A stretch of 64,000 bases of DNA from Sphingorhabdus_B arenilitoris (GTDB lineage Bacteria; Pseudomonadota; Alphaproteobacteria; Sphingomonadales; Sphingomonadaceae): assembly GCF_042651485.1 (NCBI RefSeq), contig NZ_JBHSDH010000005.1:62001-126000 (forward strand), written 5' to 3'. Below, in pieces: positions 25,482 through 34,527 of this stretch. A program made the translations under genes and the position numbers. The notes under the pieces are model-generated. The model saw nothing but the letters and a program-made list of their open reading frames with translations, searched no databases and had not been told where the DNA came from. How positions within the stretch are numbered: the stretch's first letter is position 1; every line of letters starts with the position of its first letter.

Positions 25482-26829
25482 ATCTTTTTGTCAGTTTGTA
25501 GGCTGGGCCGAAACGGACCAGCCCCGCGCCGATAAAGGGCAGGATAACGATCCACAACCGCACGCCGGTTACACCCATCGGGCTGGCGATGCTGATCGCC
25601 GCAGTCGCGCCTAGCCCTGCACAAATGAGCAGTAAAGCCGCAATCAGCCGCCAATGCGGCACATCCCCTTTTTCCGGTAGGCCCGCCCCGCGCGGCAATT
25701 GTTCATAGCGGGCAAAGATCATAATCATCGGCAATAATGCGGCGATATAAAGCGCAAACCAAACAGGCCGCGACAGCCACCAAGCGCTGCTCCCTGGGGC
25801 AAGCTCTAGCCCTATTCCGCCCAGCAGCCACGCGGCAACCATGATTAAAACAAAAGCGGTCAAATGCCACAGATAGACGGTCATAATCATACCGTTCAGC
25901 AAGACCACACCGGTCCATATCCGGGCATTATCAAGCATCCGCCGTGCCGCTGGCTCCAGCGTTAGCGCGAGCCCCATTTGGGCAATACCAAGCGCCAGCA
26001 AAGCCAGCGTTGGCGGCATGCTATTGCTCAGTGGTTCGCCTGGAACACCGATCATCGCCACGGGATAGGGACCAAAACCGATCAACAACGCTAGCGCAGC
26101 AAAGCCAGTAATACCCCAAACCATAGCTCGGTTTCCGGCAAAACTGGCCTTGGCGAAATACCCTTCGCTCCACGCATAACCCAATTGATGAACCGCCAAC
26201 CAGATAAAGGCAAAATTGACAAAATTGATGAACGGCACACCAAAATATAGCGCCGCTATATCAACCAGCACGGCTCCTGTTACCAAGGCCGCAAATGATC
26301 CCATGCCAAATCGCGTCCATGCGGCGTGAGTTAGGGGAACCACCGCCGCTACCATCAAATAAACAGACAGGAACCAGACGGGGATCAGCGCCAACTGAGC
26401 CGCGAGCGCGACTATCTTGCGTTCCACCCCCATCATCGTGCCGAAAAAAGCGAATAGGGTCCATATCAGGAATAGCGGCAGGACCGGACTAACTAGCCGC
26501 AGCAGGCGTCCGGTAAACCAAGCCGCATATGTGCCGCCATTGCGCCGGTTCGCGGCCCAGCTCACGCCATTGGAAAAGCCGCCGACAAGAAAGAATAAGG
26601 GCATGACCTGAAATCCCCAGGTCAGCCATTGTGTCCATGGCAAAATGCCCAATAAATGGCCGCCTTCAACCACGCCGTCTTTGATATAAGGCGCAGCAAC
26701 GAGCCAGTGGCCGACAACCACGGCGAGGATGGAAAAGGCCCTCAAAAAATCGACGTAACGATTGCGTTCCGGCGGCGCCAGCATCGCCATTTGCTCCGCT
26801 CTTGCCCATAAACCCTGTTTTGTTGCCAT
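25462..26829 (-). CDS. Acyltransferase family membrane protein
   Basis: A 455-residue polytopic membrane protein of the acyltransferase 3/OafA-like superfamily. The N-terminal region has NRYVDFLRAFSILAVVVGHW with the conserved His, then FFLVGGFSNGVSW. About ten to eleven hydrophobic segments follow. It is longer than the family member at 14124-15113. The last five codons and the TAG stop lie within the inverted-repeat element at 25212-25481, so the natural C terminus was probably different. Substrate unknown. Confidence 0.85.
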   Translation of the reverse strand: MATKQGLWARAEQMAMLAPPERNRYVDFLRAFSILAVVVGHWLVAAPYIKDGVVEGGHLLGILPWTQWLTWGFQVMPLFFLVGGFSNGVSWAANRRNGGTYAAWFTGRLLRLVSPVLPLFLIWTLFAFFGTMMGVERKIVALAAQLALIPVWFLSVYLMVAAVVPLTHAAWTRFGMGSFAALVTGAVLVDIAALYFGVPFINFVNFAFIWLAVHQLGYAWSEGYFAKASFAGNRAMVWGITGFAALALLIGFGPYPVAMIGVPGEPLSNSMPPTLALLALGIAQMGLALTLEPAARRMLDNARIWTGVVLLNGMIMTVYLWHLTAFVLIMVAAWLLGGIGLELAPGSSAWWLSRPVWFALYIAALLPMIMIFARYEQLPRGAGLPEKGDVPHWRLIAALLLICAGLGATAAISIASPMGVTGVRLWIVILPFIGAGLVRFGPAYKLTKRFRVRTR

Positions 26830-27092
26830 ATATGCCGTCTTTGCCTTTAATCGTGATCGAGCATCACCCGAACCCGATATGCTCTATTACGCCTATCGAG
26901 CAAAATGGTTAATTTCCTGCTGCCTTTGACATGCCTGTCTCGCCACCGCTGCATTATTCACGATAAAACACCATAATGGAGCTATTTCACAAATTTGTAA
27001 AATCGTGTAATTAGAACAAAGTCGCTGAGTCGGAAAACGGCTCCAATAAAGAAATTCAGGGGAGCTTTTTGCTCCGGAACGAATGGAAAAAC

Positions 27093-27284
27093 ATGTTGGA
27101 CATACTTTTTGAATCGCGAGAAAGGGCACAGCGCGATAAATTAGAAATACAGTATCTTTCGGTCAGCTATGGCCAAGAGTACAAATCAGAATTGCGGCGG
27201 CGGGCCAGTGATAGCGATTTATCCCTCCGCGACCGAAAACATTGGCAGCGATTGCTGCGCAAGGCCGAAAGGTCAGAATTTTAA
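27093..27284 (+). CDS. Small basic hypothetical protein
   Basis: Unrecognised 63-residue protein, highly charged (many Arg, Glu, Lys) and probably helical, from MLDILFESRERAQRDK to LLRKAERSEF. It is open from a TTG at 27069, but ATG at 27093 is a better start. No membrane segment. It stands alone ahead of the structured region and terminator at 27285-27472, which might be its 3' UTR. Codon pattern is plausible for coding, but no family support is available. Confidence 0.5.
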   Translation: MLDILFESRERAQRDKLEIQYLSVSYGQEYKSELRRRASDSDLSLRDRKHWQRLLRKAERSEF

Positions 27285-27429
27285 AGCGGGCTGACCAGCA
27301 AAACGAACTGGTATGACAGGCCCGCCCGGTTAACTGGGGATTTCGTCGCTTGGCGGTGACCGCGTTCCCAGTGAAATTCATATGCTGGCCTGTCCGCCCC
27401 CGAGACCCTATCAGGACAGGCATAGCTTT
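27285..27429 (+). ncRNA. Candidate structured RNA or structured 3' UTR
   Basis: No coding sequence is seen here. Nested inverted repeats are visible: GACAGGCC with GGCCTGTC, inside it ACTGGG with CCCAGT and a GCGGTGACCGC core. CCTGTCC can instead pair with the following GGACAGG, giving an alternative fold. The region runs into a strong terminator at 27430-27472. It could be a small RNA or a regulated 3' UTR. I saw no conserved motif of SRP, tmRNA or RNase P RNA. Confidence 0.35.
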
Positions 27430-27472
27430 GGCCTTCCGCCTCGATCCCCCCTGAGGCGGAGGGCCTTTTTTT
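27430..27472 (+). terminator. Strong intrinsic terminator
   Basis: A 13-bp stem (GGCCTTCCGCCTC with GAGGCGGAGGGCC, two G-T pairs) with a 10-base loop and seven Ts, reading on the plus strand. It ends transcripts from the small gene or RNA at 27093-27429. Confidence 0.9.
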
Positions 27473-27519
27473 CGTAGAGGCAGAAGCATACGGCCAAGAA
27501 TGCGGTTTAGGGTCGAGAC

Positions 27520-28236
27520 CTAATTCTTGCTCTGGCAGGCTTTAATTTTTCCAGGGTCCGGCCGTTCACCGCTCGATTCAAATCGAGCAAAATATCCGCC
27601 AACATCCAAACGCTCGCTATAGCCTTTCAGGTGAAAACCGACCGCTTCAAATTCACAGAATAACAGCTTGGGCGGAATACCATGTTGATTGGTTGGCCGG
27701 TCGCGATCAACCACAATCACCTGCCCACCCTTGGCCAATGCAGGTTCAAGCCGCCACAAAAACGCATAGGGTTCGGTCACTTCATGATACATATGGACCA
27801 AGAAAATGCGGTCAAAAGACCCAGCGGGCAAACGCGGATCGTCAATCGCACCTTCTTTTATAGCGACATTATCGAAACGCTCACGCGCAATGCGTTCACC
27901 CAACCGGCGCAGCGCATCGCGGTTAATATCCTGCGCCAGAACGCGCCCCTTTGGCCCCACTCTTTTGGCCAATCGCACGGTATAATAGCCTTCACCTGCG
28001 CCAATATCGGCGACCGTTGAACCCGGCTCAATCCCTGCCCAGTCCATCACCATTTCGGCCTCACCTGCCTCATCACGCGCGGTTTCTGTAGAAAATTGCG
28101 TGCCCGCGACCGCCGACACTGCACGGGCCGCAAGCGGAAATTCGCGCGAGCTTTCGGGCCGGCTGCTGCCGCCTGTATCCACCGGCTTACACGCGGCCAG
28201 CGACAATATGGCCAAAAAAGACATCCTGAAGATCAT
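27520..28236 (-). CDS. Lipoprotein class I SAM methyltransferase
   Basis: A 238-residue protein with a lipobox (LSLAAC, residues about 11-16), so it should be exported and lipid-anchored. Behind it stands a Rossmann-fold methyltransferase domain with VADIGAGEGYYTVRLAKRVG and AKGGQVIVVDRD. SAM-dependent enzymes are normally cytoplasmic, so an exported one is odd, though this lipoprotein type recurs in alphaproteobacteria. The stop lies in a near-palindrome (27507-27523). Substrate unknown. In-frame ATGs at 28236 and 28224 are both possible. Confidence 0.82.
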   Translation of the reverse strand: MIFRMSFLAILSLAACKPVDTGGSSRPESSREFPLAARAVSAVAGTQFSTETARDEAGEAEMVMDWAGIEPGSTVADIGAGEGYYTVRLAKRVGPKGRVLAQDINRDALRRLGERIARERFDNVAIKEGAIDDPRLPAGSFDRIFLVHMYHEVTEPYAFLWRLEPALAKGGQVIVVDRDRPTNQHGIPPKLLFCEFEAVGFHLKGYSERLDVGGYFARFESSGERPDPGKIKACQSKN

Positions 28237-28459
28237 GAATGCGCCTTATCGCCCTTATCACAGGGAATGAAGCTATTTTTGAACCGACCCGAATATTGCT
28301 CAATCGCTCCCGGTTAACCGTTACTGGTAATCCGCCCGCGATTTTACACGTTCCGCCGCACAGCTGCCCACAAAATCTCTGCTTTAATTTGACATTAACC
28401 ATCATCATGCACAGAAGACCGTCAGATAATTAGGGTCTGACCAAAAGTCAGGGGTCGTT

Positions 28460-30040
28460 GTGCTACAACCACAAAAGGCAGGACTTGCCGCCATAGCCGG
28501 AAATGGCGAAATGATCATCGCGGATGCGATGCGTGCGCCCCTGCGCGCCGTTGCTGCGAATGACAGCGAGCTTACCTGGCGTGACAAACTGTCGGACATG
28601 GATCTCGCACCGGATTTAGGCGAAGATATTGGATCGTTACGCTGGTTTCGCGGGCTTGGCACTTTTGCCGCGTTGGTTGCGCTGGCGCTTGCCTTGCTCC
28701 CGGATTTCGCGCCGCTATATGGGATGGCAGGCGCAGTCCCGACCGAGGCGGAGTTCGAAGAATCGCGGGCACAAATGATTATGCCGCTCGCCCTAGGCAG
28801 TGACAGCGGAAAGAAAATGGCCGCAACCGATGCCGTCATCGCGCTCGCCGCAAGCCCGGAACGCCCCAGCATCACGTTAATGGCCACATTGGGCCGCGGC
28901 GACAGCTTTGCCCGCGTTTTGCAGCGTGCAGGCGTTGGCCGAGACGAAGCGGCGCGAGTGACGTCTATGGTATCGGGCGCGGCGGATTTGGGAGCGATTG
29001 CGCCTGGCACCCAAATGCAGGTCGTGCTTGGCAAGCGGTCGTCGCGCAATGCGGCGCGGCCTTTGGATGCTCTATCATTCCGTGCCCGATTCGACCTTAA
29101 TCTTGCCGTTAACCGAGTGGGCGGTGCATTGCAGTTGAAGCGCCTGCCCATTATGACCGACGATACGCCGCTGCGCATTCGCGGCCAAGTGGGCAGCAGC
29201 CTGTATAAATCCGCCCGTGCCGCAGGCGCACCTGCCGACGCAATCCAGAATTTCCTGAAAGTCATTTCGGGGCAGATCAATTTGTCCAATCTGCAATCGA
29301 GCGATGAATTTGATATTATCGTCGATTATCGCCGCGCCGAAACCGGAGAGGTGGAGGTGGGCGACCTGCTATATGCCGGTATCGACAGTGGCGGTAAATC
29401 AAAGGTGCAAATGCTGAAATGGACCAGCGGCGGTTCGGCCCAATGGTTTGAAGCATCAGGCGTTGGCAAAACGCGCGGCGAATTGGGCCGGCCGGTTAAT
29501 GGCCGGATGACATCAGGCTATGGTATGCGCCGCCATCCGATATTGGGATATCGGCGGATGCATGCTGGCGTAGATTTTGGCGCGCCCCACGGCGCCCCCA
29601 TTTATGCCGTGACCGACGGTGTAATCAGCTATGCCGGGCGTAAGGGCGGCAACGGCAATTATGTGCAAATCCGTCATAGCGGCGGCCTTGCCAGCGGCTA
29701 TTCCCATCTCAGCCGCATCGCTGCGCGCAATGGACAGCGTGTCCGCAGAGGCCAAGTGATCGGCTATGTTGGCTCCACCGGCCTGTCGACCGGGCCGCAT
29801 TTGCATTATTCGCTCTATCGCAACAACCGCGCCATCAACCCGCTATCAATCAAATTCACCGAAACGGCGCAGCTTGCCGGTGCGGATCTCGCCAATTTCC
29901 GCGCGAAGCTGGCACGATTGAAAGCAGTAAAGCCCGGCGCGGCGCTCACATCCTTGCGCGGTAGCAATAGCCAAGCGGACGAGCCCAAGCGGGAGATAGA
30001 CCGGCTCACCATGTCTGTCCCACGTAATAGCCGGATTTGA
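28460..30040 (+). CDS. Membrane-anchored M23 peptidoglycan endopeptidase
   Basis: A 526-residue LytM-type zinc peptidase that cuts peptidoglycan cross-bridges. One transmembrane segment (about residues 70-92) leaves the long rest in the periplasm. The middle contains an OapA/LysM-like linker region. The C-terminal M23 domain has MHAGVDFGAP (metal His and Asp) near 370 and GPHLHYSLY near 447, both intact. The start is a GTG at 28460 with AGGGG upstream. It stands alone on its strand, and hemB starts 54 bases behind it. Confidence 0.9.
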   Translation: MLQPQKAGLAAIAGNGEMIIADAMRAPLRAVAANDSELTWRDKLSDMDLAPDLGEDIGSLRWFRGLGTFAALVALALALLPDFAPLYGMAGAVPTEAEFEESRAQMIMPLALGSDSGKKMAATDAVIALAASPERPSITLMATLGRGDSFARVLQRAGVGRDEAARVTSMVSGAADLGAIAPGTQMQVVLGKRSSRNAARPLDALSFRARFDLNLAVNRVGGALQLKRLPIMTDDTPLRIRGQVGSSLYKSARAAGAPADAIQNFLKVISGQINLSNLQSSDEFDIIVDYRRAETGEVEVGDLLYAGIDSGGKSKVQMLKWTSGGSAQWFEASGVGKTRGELGRPVNGRMTSGYGMRRHPILGYRRMHAGVDFGAPHGAPIYAVTDGVISYAGRKGGNGNYVQIRHSGGLASGYSHLSRIAARNGQRVRRGQVIGYVGSTGLSTGPHLHYSLYRNNRAINPLSIKFTETAQLAGADLANFRAKLARLKAVKPGAALTSLRGSNSQADEPKREIDRLTMSVPRNSRI

Positions 30041-30094
30041 CGCCTCGCTGCAGTTTCGATTGAGCCGCTGCGCTCGCTGGGCTATGGCCGCCCG

Positions 30095-31096
30095 ATGACT
30101 GGACAAGCCCAATATCCTAATACACGCCTGCGCCGGGGCCGTGCCGCCGCTTGGAGCCGCGCGATGCTGCGCGAAAATTTTCTGACTTCTGCCGATCTGA
30201 TCTGGCCGCTGTTCGTCACCGATGGCGAAGGCATAGAGCAACCTATTGCCAGCTTACCGGGCGTATCGCGCTGGTCGGTGGACGGCATTGTAGAACGTGC
30301 AGGCGAAGCCATTGCGCTTGGTATCCCCTGCATTGCGCTATTCCCCAATACGCAGGCGGACCGGCGCAGCGCCGACGGGGCAGAGGCGCTGAACCCCGAT
30401 AATTTAATGTGCCGCGCCATCCGCGCCGTGAAAGCCGCACATGGCGATGCAATTGGCATCCTGACCGATGTCGCTCTTGATCCTTATACCAGCCATGGGC
30501 AAGACGGCCTGATAGACGATAAAGGCTATGTGTTAAACGATGAAACCGTCGCCATGCTGGTCGATCAAGCGGTCAATCAAGCGGAGGCAGGCGCGGATAT
30601 AATTGCCCCCAGCGACATGATGGACGGCCGCATCGGGGCCATTCGCCGCGCGCTGGAAATGGGCGGGCATCATAATGTGCAGATTATGAGCTATGCCGCC
30701 AAATATGCGAGCGCCTTTTATGGTCCATTCCGCGACGCGGTTGGCTCCGGTGGGTTACTGAAAGGTGACAAAAAAAGCTATCAGATGGACCCAGCCAACG
30801 GGGATGAGGCGTTACGCGAAGTCGCCATGGATATTGCCGAAGGCGCCGACAGCGTGATGGTTAAACCGGGGATGCCCTATCTCGACATCGTGGCGCGGGT
30901 CAGCGGCCATTTCAATATTCCTGTCTTCGCTTACCAAGTATCGGGTGAATATGCGATGATCGAAGCGGCCGCCGCTGCAGGGGCAGGAGACCGCGACGCC
31001 ATGATATTGGAAAGCCTGACCGCGTTTAAACGTGCCGGTGCCAGCGGCATCCTGACCTATCATGCCGCCCATGCTGCCCGGTTGCTGGCCCAGTAA
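30095..31096 (+). CDS. hemB: Porphobilinogen synthase
   Basis: Condenses two 5-aminolevulinates to porphobilinogen, an early haem step. The 333-residue protein shows the variable metal site in the form DVALDPYTSHGQDG, which has no cysteine triad and points to the magnesium type. The Schiff-base lysine is in VMVKPGMPYLD near residue 257. The stretch AAKYASAFYGPFRDA is also typical. It is translated 54 bases after the M23 gene. Confidence 0.96.
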   Translation: MTGQAQYPNTRLRRGRAAAWSRAMLRENFLTSADLIWPLFVTDGEGIEQPIASLPGVSRWSVDGIVERAGEAIALGIPCIALFPNTQADRRSADGAEALNPDNLMCRAIRAVKAAHGDAIGILTDVALDPYTSHGQDGLIDDKGYVLNDETVAMLVDQAVNQAEAGADIIAPSDMMDGRIGAIRRALEMGGHHNVQIMSYAAKYASAFYGPFRDAVGSGGLLKGDKKSYQMDPANGDEALREVAMDIAEGADSVMVKPGMPYLDIVARVSGHFNIPVFAYQVSGEYAMIEAAAAAGAGDRDAMILESLTAFKRAGASGILTYHAAHAARLLAQ

Positions 31097-31143
31097 GGTC
31101 GCCCGCTGCGGCCGCCAGAGTGCAAGGGTAAGCGAGAGGGAAT

Positions 31144-31686
31144 ATGCCCGACATCATAATGGAAACGGACCGCCTTATCCTTCGCCGGTTTGAGGAAAGC
31201 GACGCAGAATTGCAATATCGCTATTGCAACAGCGCTGCGGTTACCCGGCATATTGGAGGACCAAAAGAGCTGCACCAGATTGAATCGTCCCACGCAAAAT
31301 CAGAGGCTGCTTTCGCGCAATTTGGCTTTGGATTTATGGCGATGCAGGAAAAGGCGAGCGGCGATTTTATCGGTTACTGCGGCGCCAAACGAGTGGACTG
31401 CGCCTATGCCAAAAATATCGGTGATGCCGAAATGGGATGGCTGGTGCGCGAAGATCGTTGGCGGCAAGGCTTTGCCGTAGAAGCCGCCCGCGCATTACTC
31501 ATGCATATGTTTGAACGTATTGGCGTGCCGCATATTTGCGCAATGACAAGCGAAAGTAACATATCATCATGGCGCTTGATGGAAAAGCTGGGCATGGTAA
31601 GGCGCAAGGAGTTGGATTTTGACGATCCCGATTATCCGGAAGAGGAAAATCCCACGATCGTTTATGTCAAAGAGAATATATCATGA
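31144..31686 (+). CDS. GNAT N-acetyltransferase
   Basis: A 180-residue acetyltransferase of the RimJ/RimL-like group. It starts METDRLILRRFEESDAE, has MGWLVREDRWRQGFAVEAARA as the acetyl-CoA loop region, and ends with SESNISSWRLMEKLGMV. Substrate unknown. GAGAGGGAAT stands before the ATG. Its stop overlaps the next start as ATGA, so the two are coupled. Confidence 0.88.
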   Translation: MPDIIMETDRLILRRFEESDAELQYRYCNSAAVTRHIGGPKELHQIESSHAKSEAAFAQFGFGFMAMQEKASGDFIGYCGAKRVDCAYAKNIGDAEMGWLVREDRWRQGFAVEAARALLMHMFERIGVPHICAMTSESNISSWRLMEKLGMVRRKELDFDDPDYPEEENPTIVYVKENIS

Positions 31687-32243
31687 TAAACCGTCCCGAT
31701 GTTTCGATCATCTCTATCCACGGCAAAACGCCGCAGATTGACGATAGCGCCTTTATCGCACCAGGGTGCCGGATCATTGGCGATGTGCGCATCGGTGCGG
31801 GTGCAAGCATCTGGTATAATTGCGTGATCCGCGCAGAAGTGAACTATGTCGAGATCGGCGCGCGCAGCAATATACAGGATGGCAGCTCAATCCATTGCGA
31901 CGGCCCCCTGCCCGGCCTGCCCGAAGGATTTCCGACGATTATTGGGGAAGATGCGCTTGTCGGACATAATTGCATGATCCATGGCTGCATCATCAAGGAC
32001 CGAGGATTTACAGGGCTGTCGGCGACGGTGATGAACGGCGCGGTTATTGAAAGCGATGCAATGCTGGCCGCTGGAGCCATGTTGACGCAGGGCAAAATTG
32101 TCCCCTCGGGTCAGCTTTGGGCCGGTTCGCCTGCCCGTTACGTTCGGGCACTGTCGTCGGAAGAAATCACCGGCATGCAAGTCGGCGTTGCCCATTATGT
32201 CGAAAATGCCAAAGCCCACCGACAAGCCATAGAACAGGGTTAA
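31683..32243 (+). CDS. Gamma-class carbonic anhydrase-like protein
   Basis: Left-handed beta-helix protein of 186 residues with hexapeptide repeats. The metal-binding histidines are in SIHCD, GHNCMIHGC. Related proteins are often called Paa-like or YrdA. Activity cannot be judged from sequence. It begins by a four-base overlap with the GNAT gene and converges on the TonB receptor. Confidence 0.88.
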   Translation: MINRPDVSIISIHGKTPQIDDSAFIAPGCRIIGDVRIGAGASIWYNCVIRAEVNYVEIGARSNIQDGSSIHCDGPLPGLPEGFPTIIGEDALVGHNCMIHGCIIKDRGFTGLSATVMNGAVIESDAMLAAGAMLTQGKIVPSGQLWAGSPARYVRALSSEEITGMQVGVAHYVENAKAHRQAIEQG

Positions 32244-32262
32244 GCCCTAAACCTACCTGGGG

Positions 32263-32299
32263 TAGGATGAGCACAGCGGGTTAGGCCGCGCTCATCCTA
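32263..32299. terminator. Hairpin between convergent genes
   Basis: A perfect 10-bp stem (TAGGATGAGC with GCTCATCCTA) with a 17-base loop lies between the carbonic anhydrase gene and the TonB receptor gene. There is no T-run, so it is a weak or stability element rather than a classical terminator. Confidence 0.45.
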
Positions 32300-32307
32300 A
32301 TCATCCC

Positions 32308-34365
32308 TTAAAATTTGATCCGAGCGCTCAACCGTGCGTTGATTGGCGCGCCGGTTGAAATATTATTATTGTTATGCGCGTCGGAAAAATATTCGGTGTC
32401 GAACAGATTTTCGACATTGAGCTGCAGTCCGAATTTTTCATTCACGTCCCAAAATAGAGCGGCATCCACCCGGGTAAATGCGGGCAGCAGCACGGTGTTG
32501 CTGATCGACGCAAATTGTGATGATTGATGGATCACGCCCACACCGCCGCCAAAATTGTCATTCAGATTATAGCGGTTCCACAGCGCGACTTGATGCTGGG
32601 GCTGTTGATCAATGCGCACATTACTATCTTCGACATGGGCATTGATGAAAGTGTAGCCGCCGCTCACCTGCCATTTGTCGGTGACTTGCCCCGCAATATG
32701 CAGCTCCACGCCTTGCGCTCTTGTACCCGGCAGCAGGATGATATTGCCCGGATTGGCGGGATCGCCGGTGGTGTTATTGGTCCGGTCAAGCCGGAATATA
32801 GCCGCAGTTAACGCCAAGCCCGGCTCAATATCCCATTTCGCGCCGACTTCATAATTGGTGAATTTTTCCGGCTCCAGATTTTCCTGCACGGCGGATAGCG
32901 TTAAAAACTGATCCCCCGACCGCGGCTGAAATGACTGGCTATAGCTTGCATAGAAAGAGACATTTTCCTGAGGTTTGTAGATTAGGCCGACCCGCGGTGA
33001 AACTTTGCTATCGGTTCGGCCAAAGGCCCGGTTGCCGCCTGCAATATCAATGCCGCTAATGTCGAAATTGTCGTACCGGATGCCTGCAACAATATCGAAA
33101 TGGTCGCTTAGGCTGATCTGGTCTTGCACATAAGCAGAGAAGAATTCGACTGTTGAGACGCGGTTCCGGTTCACCACAGGGAAAGTGACGGTGGGGAAGA
33201 TGATATTGTTCAAATTCAGAACCGAATTGGACAGCACCGCATCGCGCCGCTGATTGGTCGAATCCTGATGCCCATATTCCAATCCGAATAGAATCTTATG
33301 CGCGATGCTGCCCGTGTTTATGTCCCAAACCGCATTGGCCTGCGCAATGATGTTTTCGCGCGTCGTTGGATCGGTATAGCCTGCCAAAGCAACCGAATTC
33401 GCGGCACTCACTGGACCATTAGCAAACACATTCTCATATAGCTTGTCGTAATTGCCATAGAGCACAGTCGAGCTGACCGACAGATTATCGGACAGCTTCC
33501 CATCAACGCGCAGCTTCGCAATATGCGCCTGCAAAGTGGTTACGTTGATGCCGGGTACGCCAAAAAACTGGTCACGCAGGCCGCGGGCCGGGCGGTTGGT
33601 TGCATCGGAGGGAATGCCTCGGTCGGTCACCCGGTCATCATCGACATACTCGTAGGATAAGCCAACTTTCCAATCATTGCCGAGGTCAAAGCCAAGATAA
33701 GGGTTCACCGCAAAACGGCGGCCATTATAAAAATCGCGGTGGTTGGCCAGTTCTTCATAAAATCCGTTGATGCGCAGCGCACCTGCGTCGCCCAGCGGCG
33801 CGTTGACATCCCCCGCCACTTCCCAAGCACCAAAACTGTTAATGCTGCCTTCGGCGCCAATACCGGTTTCATTCGCGATAGGAGCCTTTTGCACGCGGTT
33901 GATGATACCGCCGCCGCCGCCCCGGCCAAAGATGAGCGCATAGGGCCCTTTTAGAATTTCGACCCGTTCGATATTATACAAGTTGCGGAAATATTGGACA
34001 TCGTCGCGCACCCCGTCGAGGAAAAAGTCGGACGTCGATTCCTGTCCGCGAATGGTAATCTGATCACGATTGCCCTCGCCTTGTTGCACCGTGGTGCCAG
34101 GAACATAGCGCAGGACATCGCCGATGCTGCGCAGCGCCTGATCGTCGAGTTGGTCACGGGTAATGACGTTAATCGTCTGCGGAATATCAACAAGCGGGGT
34201 ATCGGTTTTAGTTGCTGTGACGCTGTTAGTGGCCGCATAACCATCGGATTGGCCTACAACTAAGATTGTATCCTGTTCGTCAAACGCGGCATCTTCTGCC
34301 ATCGCTGGAGTGATTGCACTAGAGGCCATCAGGACCGCGCAAACCGATATTTTAGAAAACTGCAT
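32308..34365 (-). CDS. TonB-dependent siderophore receptor
   Basis: Outer-membrane beta-barrel of 685 residues for iron-siderophore uptake, powered by TonB. A signal peptide (MQFSKISVCAVLMASSAITPAMA) leads to a TonB box-like segment (DTILVVG) and the plug. The plug carries QTINVITRDQL, the DFFLDGVRDD region and VEILKGPYALIFGRGGGGG, which is typical of siderophore receptors. The barrel ends in an aromatic Phe (ARIKF). The promoter region has two palindromes that could bind an iron regulator (34387-34439). Confidence 0.93.
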   Translation of the reverse strand: MQFSKISVCAVLMASSAITPAMAEDAAFDEQDTILVVGQSDGYAATNSVTATKTDTPLVDIPQTINVITRDQLDDQALRSIGDVLRYVPGTTVQQGEGNRDQITIRGQESTSDFFLDGVRDDVQYFRNLYNIERVEILKGPYALIFGRGGGGGIINRVQKAPIANETGIGAEGSINSFGAWEVAGDVNAPLGDAGALRINGFYEELANHRDFYNGRRFAVNPYLGFDLGNDWKVGLSYEYVDDDRVTDRGIPSDATNRPARGLRDQFFGVPGINVTTLQAHIAKLRVDGKLSDNLSVSSTVLYGNYDKLYENVFANGPVSAANSVALAGYTDPTTRENIIAQANAVWDINTGSIAHKILFGLEYGHQDSTNQRRDAVLSNSVLNLNNIIFPTVTFPVVNRNRVSTVEFFSAYVQDQISLSDHFDIVAGIRYDNFDISGIDIAGGNRAFGRTDSKVSPRVGLIYKPQENVSFYASYSQSFQPRSGDQFLTLSAVQENLEPEKFTNYEVGAKWDIEPGLALTAAIFRLDRTNNTTGDPANPGNIILLPGTRAQGVELHIAGQVTDKWQVSGGYTFINAHVEDSNVRIDQQPQHQVALWNRYNLNDNFGGGVGVIHQSSQFASISNTVLLPAFTRVDAALFWDVNEKFGLQLNVENLFDTEYFSDAHNNNNISTGAPINARLSARIKF

Positions 34366-34386
34366 TACATCCCTTCCGAAACACTA

Positions 34387-34439
34387 TTGCGAAAGATTCG
34401 CAACATCATAGTCGCAGCCCTATTGCGATTCATTCGCAT
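34387..34439. promoter_or_regulatory. Two Fur-box-like palindromes
   Basis: TTGCGAAAGATTCGCAA at 34387-34403 is a perfect palindrome, and TTGCGATTCATTCGCAT at 34423-34439 is a near copy. Both are between the divergent TonB receptor and arsC genes, 20 to 75 bases upstream of the receptor ATG. They fit the iron-response sites seen ahead of alphaproteobacterial TonB receptors. Which regulator binds cannot be told. Confidence 0.55.
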
Positions 34440-34527
34440 ATGCAATTGCAATAACTGCAACCGCTTGAATATTTCTGTGGTGGGGATAGGAGATGTGATA
34501 ATGGATATTTTAGGGAGAAAACATCAT

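Noticed and set aside
27285..27472. 6S, SRP or tmRNA identity for the structured region
   Set aside because: The conserved SRP loop, tmRNA ends and 6S centre could not be found, so only an unnamed candidate is kept.
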